NCBI RefSeq assembly: GCF_964340395.1
Contig: NC_135554.1
Location: forward strand, 20,197,592 to 20,261,591
Direction of reading: 5' to 3'
Length of the DNA: 64,000 bases
Source: Glandiceps talaboti
Taxonomy: Eukaryota > Hemichordata > Enteropneusta > Spengelidae
Within the stretch, counting starts at the first letter, position 1. Each line of letters opens with the position of its first letter. The notes below the pieces were generated by a model that did no database searches, was not told the origin of the DNA, and saw only the letters and a list, made by a program, of their open reading frames with translations. This document shows, in pieces, positions 40,339 through 52,854 of this stretch. A program made the position numbers and the translations under genes.

Positions 40339-43123
40339 TTACTGCGCTTGCATATTATGTATTTCATATGACGCAAAGAATGTGTTGCTATGATTAACTG
40401 TATTATGCTGAATAATTTTGAGAAGAGATGGCGGGAGCAGATGGCGGATATATTCGTTGGCATGTAACAAATCTAAACGATAAAGAGCAATTAACCCCGC
40501 CAACTTATTAGTCACTGTCTTATCATTTATATCGACAGAAGACATGCTTTGAAAAGGAGGGGTCACCATGTATTTATTGTTGTCAATGACATTTTTTGAT
40601 CCGTTGGATAAGATAAAGAGCCTTGTATTTCCTTTCTCACCGTTCAAAGAATCTACATTATTTGAAAACAAGTTCATAGCTGCGATTCGTAACTCGACTT
40701 TAAACCCCAGACTTTAAACATCACGCTGCGTTTTATAAAATGAAACTGAATATCAGGAGATAGAGCATACTGAACTCTCTACTGAACACTTGTTTAAATA
40801 CATGTTGCATTCTAATGAATACATCTTCCTATATGATGGTTCCAGCTGATAATGCCATCGTATACCTGTTTTGGAATGACGAGTCATATTTGACTTCCGG
40901 CCAGCTGGAGGAGGAGATAAATCGGAGAGATAACAACATCATAGACGTGAATGGAAAGATGTCAAAACCTCCTTTACATTGAAATACATGAGCATTGAAA
41001 GAACAGTGTGTTTTCCCAAGGGAAATGTATATATGTGTGTTTATCAATACCATCTCTGTTGTTTACAAATGTGGCCTTTAGGTACGTCATACGAAAATGA
41101 ATCACACATATACCAAGAACATTCACCGACATTGTTTTTATCATAAAAAAACATTCAGACATACTTATTGCAAAGGCAAAGATTGTAAGCATTAAATTAC
41201 TAATTACTACTGCAGTATTATTCAAATCCGTGAGTTCAACTGAAATCGTTCATTGTATTGAATTGCTAGCAAACACAAGACTAAAGTAAAACGTACCCAC
41301 GGCGTAAAGATTATTCTTATCTATTTATCTATAAGCTCGTTTCTGTCCTTTTCTTATGGAACAAGGATATTACAAATTTATAAGCATAAAAAGATGAATT
41401 CCTATGTGGTTTAAATGACCAAAGTAAAACAAATTGTGTAATGATCCGTTCAAGAATTTTCGGTAGAAATCAGATGATTTCACCCAGAAGTTGAAGCTGA
41501 CCTGGTTTGACTGACGATCTTCTCATGCGTGCTTTCACGGCAAATAGAACCATGAGGAGTGCAAACGCTACACATGTATAGAACGAAGTCGAACAAGATT
41601 TTCAATTTTGATTGAGAATGAAATAGTGAAGAGATCGTATGAATTTATGTCGGCCAACTCTCCAACATGATTGCGATCTTACGGCCAACCACAGCATGCT
41701 ATGTGAAGTGCTTGTAGAACGTTACAGCATAGATCTCATCATAGAAAGAGTTTTTATGGCCAAAAAAGAAACTAAATGTTCACTCGCATCACTTAAATAC
41801 CCCAGCGTTGATCCTTTTTTCGTGTTTGTCCAGCCAATGCAGTCTGCAGATTCAAGGGAAAAGACAAAACTAATCCTCCTTATATTAATTGCTACTAAGG
41901 CAACTGCAGAACCAATCATGAACAAGCAAATGACATTTACCCAACTTACCCACTTGCTGTAAAGCACTAAATATAAGGAACAGTAAATGCCATGGGTAGT
42001 AGATTGAGTGACGTTTGTTGAGAATTAAAGCATCGTCGCACCACTTTAGACAAAATGTCCCGACCAGAAACAATTTTTTCTATTTTAGCCTAAAAATCTA
42101 ATTACTAAAAATATGCAAATAACATATTAAAAGTAAAAGCAACATCATTGATATTTTCAGGACAGATGCGCTTTGGTATCACAAAAGTATATTGAATTTG
42201 AAGCGTGCATTCTAAAGATATAACCTTATTACCGAAAACCATTCATTACATAAATTGCTCATTAATATTCATGGCTGTTTGCCAAAACCTAATCGGTTCT
42301 TGCCATTACCCTACAGAACACTTGCACCAAATTCCGTTTGAATTGAGCCAGCCGTTTTTGAGAAAATGGACAGACAGAGACAGACAGACAGACAGACAGA
42401 CACACACACACACACACATACACAGAGACAAAGACTTTTCATCCCCAATATAACCTTCCTTACGGAATGTTATCTAATATTAATCCATTTAATGTTGTAT
42501 TAGATGTCCTACCAACACACAAACTTACATAAACACAAACATACTCATCCAACTTTTGTTTGTAGAAAAGACAAGAAAGCCAACATTGAATCGATCAAAA
42601 AACAAACATGATAATGAAATATCTTATCTCATTAAAATGTTGTTCTATCGCTTTTGATTGCAAATTTACATCAAAAGTATTCTTGAAACAAACGCTCTAG
42701 ATCTTCATATATTCTCAAATAAAAATCCTTAGCAGAAAATGTAAGGTGAGGGAATCAATGTTTACATGGATGTACTTGTGTAAAGATGCGCCTACCATAA
42801 GCAAACTAAAAGTGACACTTCCGAAAGGAATTGTGGCAAAAATCTGAAAAATAAGGTTGACAGCTGTGTCAATGTCCTACAGTCTATTCTAAATCTCTTT
42901 CTTGAAATATTTTGTAGTTGCTCAAATATTCAAGAGTGTGTTGTATGTTTTATTACAAACCTGCGTCTTTAAGTCTTTAGGATGCATGATATTGCGCTCT
43001 AAGTAATAATAATGTAAAAGTTCACTTAAATTTACCAAGGCACTGACAATAGGCAGCAACACGTTAGGAAATATAGAACATTTGACTGAGAGAACCACTA
43101 TGATCCTAGTAATTGCATTAGCG
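40339..43123 (-). CDS. Multi-pass membrane protein, C-terminal exons, family unknown
   Basis: Six minus-strand exons: 42,961-43,123; 42,796-42,843; 41,950-42,043; 41,502-41,567; 40,866-40,904; 40,339-40,679 (stop included). Each has an AG acceptor, several with strong pyrimidine tracts (TTTTTTCAG, TTATTTTTCAG, CTCCTCCAG), and a GT donor (CAG|GTTTGT, ATG|GTAGGC, G|GTAAGT, CAG|GTCAGC, CAG|GTATAC). Joined, they stay open for 249 codons with consistent phases, which chance openings would not do. The encoded part has hydrophobic segments in the first four exons; PWHLLFLIF leads into LLMVLFAVK. A basic KARMRRSS stretch and a hydrophilic tail of about 140 residues follow, presumably cytoplasmic. The third exon's acceptor may instead be at 42,079 (same phase). 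Upstream exons are uncertain (see 43,423). I do not recognise the family; a very weak resemblance to the last helix of TMEM26-type proteins is not enough to name it. Confidence 0.55.
42240..42475 (-). mobile_element. Microsatellite-bearing MITE-like element (inverted copy)
   Basis: Reverse-orientation copy of the element at 31,150: TCATTAATATTCATGGC, CCAAAACCTAATCGGTTCTT, GCCATTACCCT and AATTCCGTTTGAATTG are followed by (GACA)n/(CA)n at 42,369-42,420 and end at AACCTTCCTTACGG. It sits in an intron of the membrane-protein gene. Confidence 0.75.
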
Positions 43124-43422
43124 CTGAAAAAACACACAGACCGCATTAGCTGTGATACTATTCAAATCAACATCGGCTACTCAGCGATGATTGCCATGAA
43201 ACCCGTGAAGGGAATCTTGAAGTGGATGTAGTCAATTCTAAATCAATGGAGGGCAACGTTCAAAAGTTGGCGATGAACCCTCAAAGTTACTTTCGAATTA
43301 TTAAAGGAAATCCTACATATGTCCTCCTCCTAGTGACTATCATTGATAATATAAAAACGTTTTTCTCGGGATGTAAATTAACGCCTTATTGTAAGGAGTT
43401 GTCTCGAATAAAAGATTGAAAC

Positions 43423-43508
43423 CTAACTGGATAATGCTGCCCAGCTCCTCATTTGAAAATGTGATTCTTTCAATTGCAATCAATACAACATCAAATGCAT
43501 CGAAGTAA
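43423..43508 (-). CDS. Candidate upstream exon of the membrane-protein gene
   Basis: Good acceptor (TTTTTCTATTCAAG) and a usable donor (TTAG|GTTTCA) bound an 86-bp open stretch encoding FDAFDVVLIAIERITF and NEELGSIIQL, a hydrophobic segment followed by a polar one. Its end phase (one extra base) does not match the next exon at 43,123, which needs two. Either a small exon is missed between them, the donor is wrong, or this is a chance stretch. Confidence 0.3.
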
Positions 43509-46500
43509 CTTGAATAGAAAAACAAGCATGTCTATGAAATCCAAGGCGTTACGTTTAAATCAGTAAGGTTGCCTCCTTGCCCAGAACACACGTGAAAAAT
43601 GTCAAAGTAACAACATTCTGTTTTGCTAGATCTTAGCTATTGGGTGTGAAATCACAACGAAAGACATGCATGTATATGTAATTGTGTATAAGATAGAATT
43701 CTAGGTTAATATTCTATAGCTTCGTCGATACAATCAATGCCACACTAGGCTAAATAACTACGATATACGGTTTGTTGCCTGATGTAATATTTCTAGGTGC
43801 CAGAGTTCCTATTTACAATTCATAGAAACAGTATGAAACACTTCCCTGACTTCTGACAAATCCTTTATTTTGATTACTTTTTAGATGGAAGATAGAAGAG
43901 AGTTTAAAGAAGATTGTCCTTAGCTATCTTGCAGTTAAGATCCACGAGGAATATAAGGTCGTTAACATGACATTTAGACTGATACAGTCTAGTTAACATG
44001 TCTAGCCTAATGTAGAATCCGATTTTCGCCTGACGTACGGACAGGAATGAGAACTGACGTACTAAACGAAATCGATCGACTGGAGGGTGTGATCCAAAGT
44101 ACGTCAACAGCAAGTCTTCTGGAAGTCAGTTCCATTACTACATCCTTAGGGAGTCATGTATCATACGTGTAGTTGAGCCAAAATTACTATAGGTAAGCCT
44201 GTTATTTCAATAATTCGGCCATTGAAAGGATTACCTCTAAACATTGAAACCCTAATAGGCTACATCAGTGTGTGTCAGTTTGTATGCAGCGAGGTTATCA
44301 TTTCATTATAGAATCTTAAATACGTGCACGGAGTCGAAACCTTAACCTAAACCTTACACCTTATTAAACTGTTACTAGGTCTTTGGCAAACACAAGTTGG
44401 TCTCGATGTCAAACGTTCGTAATAATTTAATGTGTCATTTTGTCCGAATTATTCAATTACATGTCAGGAAATGGATAGACATTCCATTCGCAAAGCTTGC
44501 CTGTGCATACGAAACATTAGATCCTGTCCACAATGTACAACTCTTAAGTAATAAACTAACAAATTGGTTGGTATCTGTGCTACCTTCAAAATATAATTAT
44601 TGAACACGTTGTAATTAAATTAGACGTTAAAATTGTAAGACATACTGAAGTTTTAGTCAAAAGTTACGTTGAAGCCCATGAAATGTAGCTCGGTTACCTA
44701 TTTGTTCTTGTCGAAATAACAGCTACCATTAAAGGACAGGTCTGTTGATTTGACTGCGTCGTAGTGTCAATTATTACACTGAGAACCAAAGTGTAGCAGT
44801 GGCTGTTTTTGTGCGTTACAGTCTTTCATCAAAATGTACTCATGGAGAGAGATATTATTAAAGTAAATGTGGCCAAGGTATAATACACACCTATCGCCTT
44901 TGGGGTTCAGTCCATTGCTCTGCAAACTGATTAAAAGAGCCAGCCGGTATCCCTTGGGAATATTCATGAATATCCATGTGCGATACTTCCTCTAGAGGAA
45001 TATACGCAAGACGACAAGCCGTAACCTACAGGCTCGTGTCCAACTTGATTGAAACTTGTCATGTATTATTAACGAGGGAAATTACATTTTAGAATAAAAA
45101 GATAGGAACCTCCGTGATCCTGATACAATCGAATGTTATCTGTCAATGTGTGTTCTCAGTAAGCTTAAAGATATGATTAAACATTTTTCTAAAGGGTGAT
45201 GCTTCCTTTCGCAGAATTAGTAGTTACTCAGTGGTGCATGATATGTAATGTTGAAACTCGTGATCTTTGATCTGCACAGTTTGAAAATGTTTTCATTTTG
45301 GACTTGTACGTGTTATGTATTTATTAGTTATGATTATCCCTGATTTTGATACCAAGTGAAGGCAGAAACTAATATGTCAATGTCATTTTCAATCAACGTT
45401 TACATAATACGTCAATGGTGTATTTACACTTATCGTACAACTATGACGCTGACCTTTCCCCCGTAAACGTAATTCACATAATAATTAGCAGGTTTTTTTT
45501 ATTAAATAAGCAACAAAATTCATCGACAGCAATTAATGATGACGTTTATAACTCCCTCATGTTTCTGAAGATGGATACATAGTAACGACTTGTGACGAAC
45601 AAAAATGGGTACATCATATGTTACAACGTGTTCACAGACACGAAGCTCAACTTGATGAAGTAGCAACGGAGCGTTTCGATTGATCTGAAGAAAATCGTAG
45701 ATAAGGATTGATCGCAAGCTCAGTTCTTCTTACTAAAGTATACTCAGTATAGTATTATCTTTCTACATTGTGGAAATGACGTTTGCTTTTACACAAATTT
45801 ATCAAATGTATAATTTTCCTTCTGTGGATTAAAGATGCTAATCTGACCTTAGAACAGCTGCCTGAACAGAAGATATAATCTTAATTGATATCACTCCTTT
45901 GCATTACGTGTCTTATGTTTGATAAAGTATGGTTTTTATGGCACCAATATAGTATAATAAAAAAACAAAAGTAATCGGTTTTCATTAGACTAATATGCAG
46001 AGAGTACACATGCATTTGCCAATATGTTTGTTTTGAGGGATAAGCTCAAGAAAATGGTCCATATAACAACAAACGTATTGTTTTAGCCAACCTTGAATAT
46101 ATCCTTCGCACTGTTACATTACATACAACATCCATATACCAATAACTACAGTTGTTATTTACCATATTCAATCATTTGCAGACTGAAAAATTACAGATCT
46201 CTAACACAGTGTAAGCGTTTAAAGCACATTTATTAATAATCAATCAGTAGGTTTCGATAGCAACAAAAACTATATGGAAATGACTAAACATGACAGGTGT
46301 AAAGTTCAATGCAATATAAAGAGAGATGGATGCATTCTACGTGGAGGTTCTGTGACCCCATTTGAATATTTAATGGAAGATAAAAAGCCATCCTTATTAA
46401 TTGTAGAAGTTTGTAGGTAAGACTTATTTTATATGACGTCATAAAAATCGATAAATCAGTCTAGGAGAAAAACATTACGCAAAACGCCTTTACTGCACTT

Positions 46501-47818
46501 AAATGAATTCTGTACCATATTCTGTTTAGGAATAAATCAGCCTCTCTGTAATACTTTGTTGAATATTTATATCAAATTGAGTAAAAATTATTAGAACCTT
46601 TTTTATCTAACACAGAAACAAAGTCATTTTATACATGGAGCGATCTTCAATACAATGACGGTAAACCAGAGACGTTGTCTTGGTTAGTTGACAACCAACT
46701 TGCAGACGACGATCATTGGAGACACTGTACGCCCTGTTGGCTTGTTAGTCTAATAGTATTACACACCTGGCTTGACTGTTGATCGATATATTGTTTGTCA
46801 GGCAAGCAACACTTCGCACACGTTTTCAACGTCACCAGTAACCTATAAAGTAAACTGTTACTGATCATTGTTATATTACAGGAACTTTTCCCTATGATTC
46901 AGAAAATGTTAGCGTCTATTGACACAATTTAGATGATGGGTAATCTGAAATTGGGCCTTTAGAATCAATAGATTCTCACTTTCCTTAAAGCCCATTGTCG
47001 CTACAGTCCTGGAGCAAAGCGAAGATAGAAAGTCACAAATGACTTTAGAGTAGATTTTGAATATTAATATGTTTATCTTTTGTGTGAAGACACATCTATG
47101 CACAGTATATTGTATTATATTAAAACAGTCACTGTAGAGCATAGTATCTCAATCCACTTCGTTGTAATTTTCTCAGTAATGTGTGTGAATTTTATCTATC
47201 AATCAACATGTTATACTAGATCATTACGTATTCATTTTAATTGTGTAACTGCATCTTAGCGCAGTCTTAAAATCCATTGCAATTTGATATTTCCTCCTCC
47301 ATACTTAATAATACATAGACCTATCTTCATAAATGCTATATAATAATATGCAGCTGTAACCATTCACAGAGAATTTAAAATGTACACATGAATATTACAC
47401 GACGTAAATGTCTGTACAGTGGTACAAACTCAAGAAATCAGTCATCTTTTTCTTATTCATGACTAGACATGAATGATCACTGAAAGGAGAAAAGATTAGA
47501 ACGAACCTACAATAGATTGTATTTATTCCCTCGATAGCAATCACTATTCATAATATACTTCTTTTTGTGATAACTCGTCGGGAATGTCAACTATCTACAG
47601 TTTAAATAAACGTTCGGCTGGATCAGACAAAGAAAAAGACACCTTGAATGAAAAAATTGTTTAATGATATTGATGCTGGCAGCTATGAATTACTAAATAT
47701 GCTTAACATTTTCAACATTTCAAAGTCGGCTTAATTTCCACAGAGAATAGTGAATGTAATGCTCTCTACTAAAGATTATCACGCAATATTAGCATTAAAT
47801 AAATTATCATTGGGACAT
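43509..47818. other. No firm gene; possible further exons
   Basis: Minus-strand open stretches at 43,904-44,113 and at about 45,520-45,682 (after a good TTTTCTTCAG acceptor) could be upstream exons of the gene above, but phases and donors are not convincing. A 29-bp minus segment near 46,971-46,999 has AG and GTGAGA ends, too little to call. Confidence 0.3.
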
Positions 47819-48043
47819 CATGTATGTATGTATGTATGTATGTATGTATGTATGTGTGTGTGTGTATGTGTGTGTGTATGTATGTATGTATGTATGTATG
47901 TACGTACGTACGTATACGTACGTACGTACGTACGTATGTATGTATGTATGTATGCAAGCGCGCACGTACGTACGTATGTATATATGTACATGTATGTGCG
48001 ACTAAGTGTATGGATGGGTGTGTGTGTGTGTGTGTGTGTGTTA
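47819..48043. repeat. Compound (GTAT)n, (GT)n, (ACGT)n microsatellite
   Basis: (GTAT)n, GT-rich units, (GTAT)n again, (ACGT)n at about 47,900-47,936 (self-complementary), then (GTAT)n and a final (GT)n at 48,019-48,041. It ends only 8 bp from the stop codon of the GPCR on the opposite strand, so it lies in or next to that gene's 3' untranslated region. Confidence 0.95.
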
Positions 48044-48050
48044 TATCGCC

Positions 48051-48332
48051 TCAACATATTACGTATTCATTTCCCTTTGCTTTCATATCCATAGCTGGGA
48101 GATTGGACATGCCACAGATGACGTTAGGTTCAATATCTTGATTTACTCCTGTTTCTCTTGCAGGTCGTTGAGTCTTCAATGTTAGGAATCTGTTCAGCTG
48201 GGAATGTGCCAAGAAGGATGAAGAAGAAGAGAGAGATCTCGATTTAGACTTCCTTCTTAAGTTCGAAAATGCGGTTCGTCGTCGTCTTCCTCTACAACAG
48301 CAGATACGAGTGAAGATGTCCTTCATATCAGT
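48051..48332 (-). CDS. Peptide-type GPCR, last exon (helix 8 and cytoplasmic tail)
   Basis: Acceptor TTCTGTTTTCAG is followed by ACT GAT ATG AAG and an open frame of 93 codons to a stop at 48,051. It joins in phase 0 to the exon at 51,007-51,228, so NPIIY...GFR continues as TDMKDIFTRICCC. That is the expected order: TM7, amphipathic helix 8, then a cysteine cluster (residues 11-13 of this exon) likely to be palmitoylated. The tail continues with a basic RRRR stretch and a serine-rich run, typical of kinase and arrestin regulation, and ends EYVIC. The intron between the two exons is 2,674 bp. Confidence 0.85.
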   Translation of the reverse strand, partial: TDMKDIFTRICCCRGRRRRTAFSNLRRKSKSRSLSSSSSFLAHSQLNRFLTLKTQRPARETGVNQDIEPNVICGMSNLPAMDMKAKGNEYVIC

Positions 48333-51006
48333 CTGAAAACAGAACAAAGGAAACTACTATATATTAGAAAGTATTTTGGGGAACAAGGAATATAATTACA
48401 AGAATACAACACTAAATTCTCTCAGATGGCTTGCACATAAGTCAGTCATCTGACATAATCTTTCAGTCATATAGGCTGACTTTCAATAAGTCATTGATTC
48501 ATTCCTACTAGGGGGTTGACGTAGTGTTGTTTCTTTCAATCAAACAACATGTCTGTTTGAAAGATCCAGTGTCTTTAATGTTTTGCCAGTCTTACTGAAC
48601 ATAAGGATTACCCACTCTGGCACTCAGCACGTTCCACTTTCTTCCGGTCTAACAAGACTAGCCACGTCACAATATCCCCAGTCAAAGTCTACACAATTAT
48701 TTTATCGGTAATGGAAAGAATCCTTACAGGGATCAGCAAACTCAATCCGTAAGACACTATTTGTAGGTCTGTGACGTGCAGTAATTGTTTTGCATAACCT
48801 CCGTATCGTGATATGCAACAAATGAACGACACTATCTTATGAAGTAATCACAATATGTTTGATGTTTATACAACGAGGAATTCTGAGCGTAGAGTAAAGG
48901 GCAAAGATCGAGTTGTTTCAATTGTTAGTAGGAAAAGTGATACCGAAATTTATTGATTGAAACAGTAAACGTAATCTCTAACCATAAAGGCTGTCAGATT
49001 ACGTGGCAAATGCATATGGAATGAATTTAATATTTAGTTTCAGCTACTTGGGAATCCTGCACTGTGATAGCATAACAAAAGCATGATATTGAAAAGGATA
49101 TTTTAGCGGCTCTGATTCTGCTAACATCTCAGAAGTCTTGGTTTTGAAATAAAGTAAGTATGAAAATTAACCCATTTCAGAATTAAAAATTACCGCTGAT
49201 TACTGTGTTACCGCTATGGGAAAATAGATTTACGATTACCCTTAAAAGCAAATAGTGAAACTTACAATGTTATTTTATTTCATAAGAGCCAGACACTAGC
49301 TTTCGTACGACAAAGTTTGGAGAGAGTTGAATATTGGTTCCCATGGTGCATTCTTTCTCAATGTTAGATTGAACAATGCAGCAGAAAGTATTATACCTCT
49401 AAACTGGTATCAGCAATTTTCCTGTGAACTTGCTTGCGCTACATACACTTCAAAGTAAGGATTATTTAATATAAGCGCCTTCGAACATCACATATGTTGT
49501 TCAACTCCAGCTGTTAGAGAACCATCCTGCTTGATTTACTTTCTCTGCCTAAACGATTATCTACGTCATTGCTATATTGTTGACGATATTTATGAATAGC
49601 AACATTTGAAATTCATTATATTATTTTATCAGTGACTAAACATGACACATGTTGCAAATTTGCATCGTTTTCAACATTTTGAGACAGAAAATCTGCCAAT
49701 ACTAATGTTATTTTCAAATGCCAAAAACCTAAAACAGTTTAACATTTAAATTATAATTGAATCAATGTGTACATATATCTCAGTGATAATCGTTGGATTC
49801 AAACTTGTATCTGAGAGTAACATTTGTGATACAGTATCTTTTCATTTCGTTTCTAATACCTAGCACGTAGTAGCCGTTGCATAATGTATCGTGGAAAAAC
49901 TGTTTACGTATTGCAAACATTTAATGTTCGAGTCAAAATTCATGGCGGGCTGCTATGCCCCGAATTACACGTACTTCATCTACCATATTCACGGATTATA
50001 TAAGACTGGGGTAGGAATTACGGCGTCGATTGCACTAATATAGTGTGATTTTCTTTCAAATTAGTAAATGCACGTTGCTTGTTAGGATTTACAATCTCGG
50101 ATAAACGTCGACATTTCTTTACTATAAAATAAGTAAAATACTGTATTTTATATTACATCACGTACATGTGTGTTGCCCACACAGCCATAAAAAAAGTTCG
50201 AAGTCGCCCAATTGATAAACGAATATTTCAAGAGGCGAAACACTGACTGTCACTACAATACCTATGGCGGAATAGGCCCATAGGCTCTTATTAATGCAAG
50301 TTTAGAAGCCACTGGGAGTATCTTTATGACAAATCCCTTCTGTAAGTACTGCAGAATATGCAAACCGATGCATACAATCATATTCTTTGGTTCAAGCATT
50401 AAACCAATTTTGCTGTTAAAAATACTATGATTATTCCCAAAGGATGAAATTTGGAGGGGATATAGACATTACATCCGTGCGTTCGTGCCAAGACATATCT
50501 CTAACATACAAATTTCTTAAAAATTGGCCCCAAGGGAACATATTGTTGTTTTTTTCTATACTTACACTTCTTACGTCTGACCTTTTCAAATTTGTAAGCA
50601 ATTGCGGTCATTTGCTGTCATACAAATCCACTATTTGTAAGTTCATAATTGCTCAGGAAATATAATATAGAGATACATTTAAAGTTTCTAAATCCACATT
50701 ATCATATATGACCTTCATCTGGTATGATGAGATGTTATGTCTTATCTTTCTTCCTGGTTACATTTTAAAATTAAGACATGTCTTTCATATCACATACTCT
50801 TCATAATGTGACATTGTAAGACTATAGTTGAGTTCTTTCATGTCCAGAGATGGTACATATGACACCGGATATGGTAAATACTAACAGGGCCGTGCAAGCA
50901 TGAACAACAACAACAACAACAACAAAAAACAACAACAACAACAACAAAAACAACAACAACAACAGCACGCACACACACACACATAATAATACCATTCAAT
51001 ACTTAC
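48333..51006 (-). other. GPCR intron
   Basis: Intron between the TM6-TM7 and tail exons. It is AT-rich, with a (CAA)n/(CAAAAA) tract at 50,906-50,964 and a short (AC)n at 50,969-50,983 close to the donor. No other gene is supported inside it. Confidence 0.8.
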
Positions 51007-51228
51007 CCTAAAGCCGTCATTCAAGAAGCTGTAAATAATTGGATTCATGAAGCTATTTGACATCGCCAACCACAGCACACATGCATTAATCTTTCGCATT
51101 TTGTCTTGCAATAACGGATCACCATTGTCGTAGAAGTATATATCAAACGTTCTCACCAAGTTGAAGATATGAAGAGGCAACCAGCAAACAGCAAACGTGA
51201 CCACTACCACTATTAGCATTTTCACAAC
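51007..51228 (-). CDS. Peptide-type GPCR, TM6-TM7 exon
   Basis: A 222-bp exon (74 codons, phase 0 at both ends) with acceptor TTGTTTATAG and donor AGG|GTAAGT. It begins VVKMLIVVVV, the cytoplasmic end of TM6, and has the TM6 signature CWLP at residues 15-18. An acidic, polar third extracellular loop follows, then WLAMSNS and NPIIY (the NPxxY motif of TM7, residues 62-66) and FLNDGFR. These are hallmarks of rhodopsin-family receptors, closest in style to neuropeptide receptors of the tachykinin/NPY/neuropeptide-FF group. Such receptors sense extracellular peptides and signal through G proteins at the plasma membrane. TM1-TM5 should lie at higher coordinates. I found none before the mobile element at 57,685, so they are probably outside the window. 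The ligand class is not determinable from this part. Confidence 0.92.
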
Positions 51229-52228
51229 CTATAAACAAGAACTTTATGATGAGTAGGCGCTCACATGCAGTTTTATAGATATATATTCTACATTTTGCAG
51301 TCAACAACTGTCAAGAAGTGTCTGTGTAAAGAACTGCTGAGATAATCTTATATAAATTCAACTACTTTCAGTCTCTAATTAATATTGATATCAAGTTTAC
51401 AGAAAATATACTTAGGCAACACGTTGTTTGATAACACAGGACACTAAATTGAAACAGTTTTATGACATGAGTTGTGAAATGTGAACATTAAAGAGCTTTT
51501 AAGATAAAGTCAGATAAAGTAAACATTTGTATAGCGCCAAAATCCAAAAATAATAATTTTACCATCAATTCATCATGAAATTCCATCCAACCTTAAATTT
51601 TCCTGTGAAATCGAAATTGTAATGTAGTCTAACATCAGAGTTTTCAGCTGGAGTTGGTATTAGGTAATAATAGGGATATGAATAAAGACAAATTTGTCAT
51701 GGATGAGAACGAACTATTGGACTCATCTGAAGGAGAGGTTGTAAAAACCAATCACAGACACATTTTACTGTAATAAACCTTTTTCTCCTTAAAAGAACCC
51801 TTCAACAGATAACAATAACCTCAAACGGAAGGGTGAACATGTGAGTTCATGCGGCATTTCTTCAGCTATCAAGTATTCGTGCACTTTTCAATAAAATTGC
51901 CTTGGCGTATTGAAGAGACCTGTCGCCATTAAAGGAAACCGTTCATTAGAATCGTCTCAGAAAAGTCAACTCATTCAGTCCTCGAGTTCGAGTGCCGATA
52001 AGTATTCCAATTTAGTATTGTATATTCGATAAAAAAACACTTTAATTTCTTTTCAATTGTCGGATTGTGGAGTATACTTGTTATTTTTAAATGCCATTTT
52101 AGTACGGCAAATAATTACATATTAGCAATAGCCAATCAAATTATTCATGACCATATCAGAAATCTGCGACGATGATAAGTAAACTTGAAACATTTTAGGA
52201 CCCCATTAAGCGTCAGTGCTAGTGTGAC
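51229..52228. other. No gene seen
   Basis: Presumably GPCR intron, upstream on the minus strand. A TTTGTATAGCGCCAAAA motif near 51,523-51,540 recalls the arms of the foldback at 10,600. Confidence 0.45.
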
Positions 52229-52347
52229 GTACTCTGGGGTATTTGCACGCGTGCTTGCAGTGTTCTGTGCGGCCGTACTTTTACGAGCGCAGCAAGTGGA
52301 AGTTGAGCAGTAAAAACTGTAAGCACGAGTGCAAATACCCTGCGTAC
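52229..52347. mobile_element. GC-rich foldback element, 119 bp
   Basis: Left arm 52,229-52,261 and right arm 52,316-52,347 are inverted repeats with few mismatches (GGGTATTTGCAC and GTGCAAATACCC cores). An inner inverted pair (GTACTTTTAC and GCAGTAAAAAC) makes the element fold almost end to end. It is much richer in GC and CpG than its surroundings. Confidence 0.65.
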
Positions 52348-52818
52348 CCACACTTGGATGGAACACACGCGGAACGAGGTTTTGCTATAGTTACGTCATA
52401 AGTTTATCCAAAACGCGAAATTTCCAGTTCAAAAAGTACTGATATCGCGCGCTTTCGAGTACAAGGAATGCTTGCGTCATCATTTGCATATCGATATACA
52501 ATAATGTATATTAGAGAGGTACGTGTACAGGAGCATTATCGTGCAGGCGTACATGTAATGACGCGTACACGTACAGTTGTGTTTAGAACTTTAGTTTACA
52601 GTTGTGTTTAGTTACTTGTTCAGAACACAAACAGTGGAATGTGCATGCGTGCGCTCTCATCTTCTGTACAGAAGGCCACACGCATGACTTTGTTTGTCGG
52701 TATTTTTCCCTTTTTCCGGCACCTACCCAACGAAAACCCAACTATTAGTTTACAGTTATGTTTCTGAACTTTGATATAGAAATACGACATTTAATAGAAG
52801 AAAAATGACGAAAACTTA

Positions 52819-52854
52819 ACACGTTTTTTATTTATTTTTAAATAAAAAACGTGT
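52819..52854. repeat. Perfect 16-bp inverted repeat, 4-nt loop
   Basis: ACACGTTTTTTATTTA, loop TTTT, then its exact reverse complement. It has the shape of an intrinsic terminator, but in animal DNA it is more likely a small palindrome or a transposon trace. Confidence 0.85.

Noticed and set aside
41639-41962. 107-codon plus-strand frame
   Set aside because: Antisense overlap with an exon of the better-supported minus-strand membrane gene; no motif or splice support.
45520-45717. Minus-strand open stretch after a strong TTTTCTTCAG acceptor
   Set aside because: No acceptable donor and no phase link to the membrane-protein exons; kept only as a possibility.
52819-52854. Intrinsic (rho-independent) terminator
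   Set aside because: The hairpin shape fits, but this is animal DNA with no adjacent bacterial-type gene.
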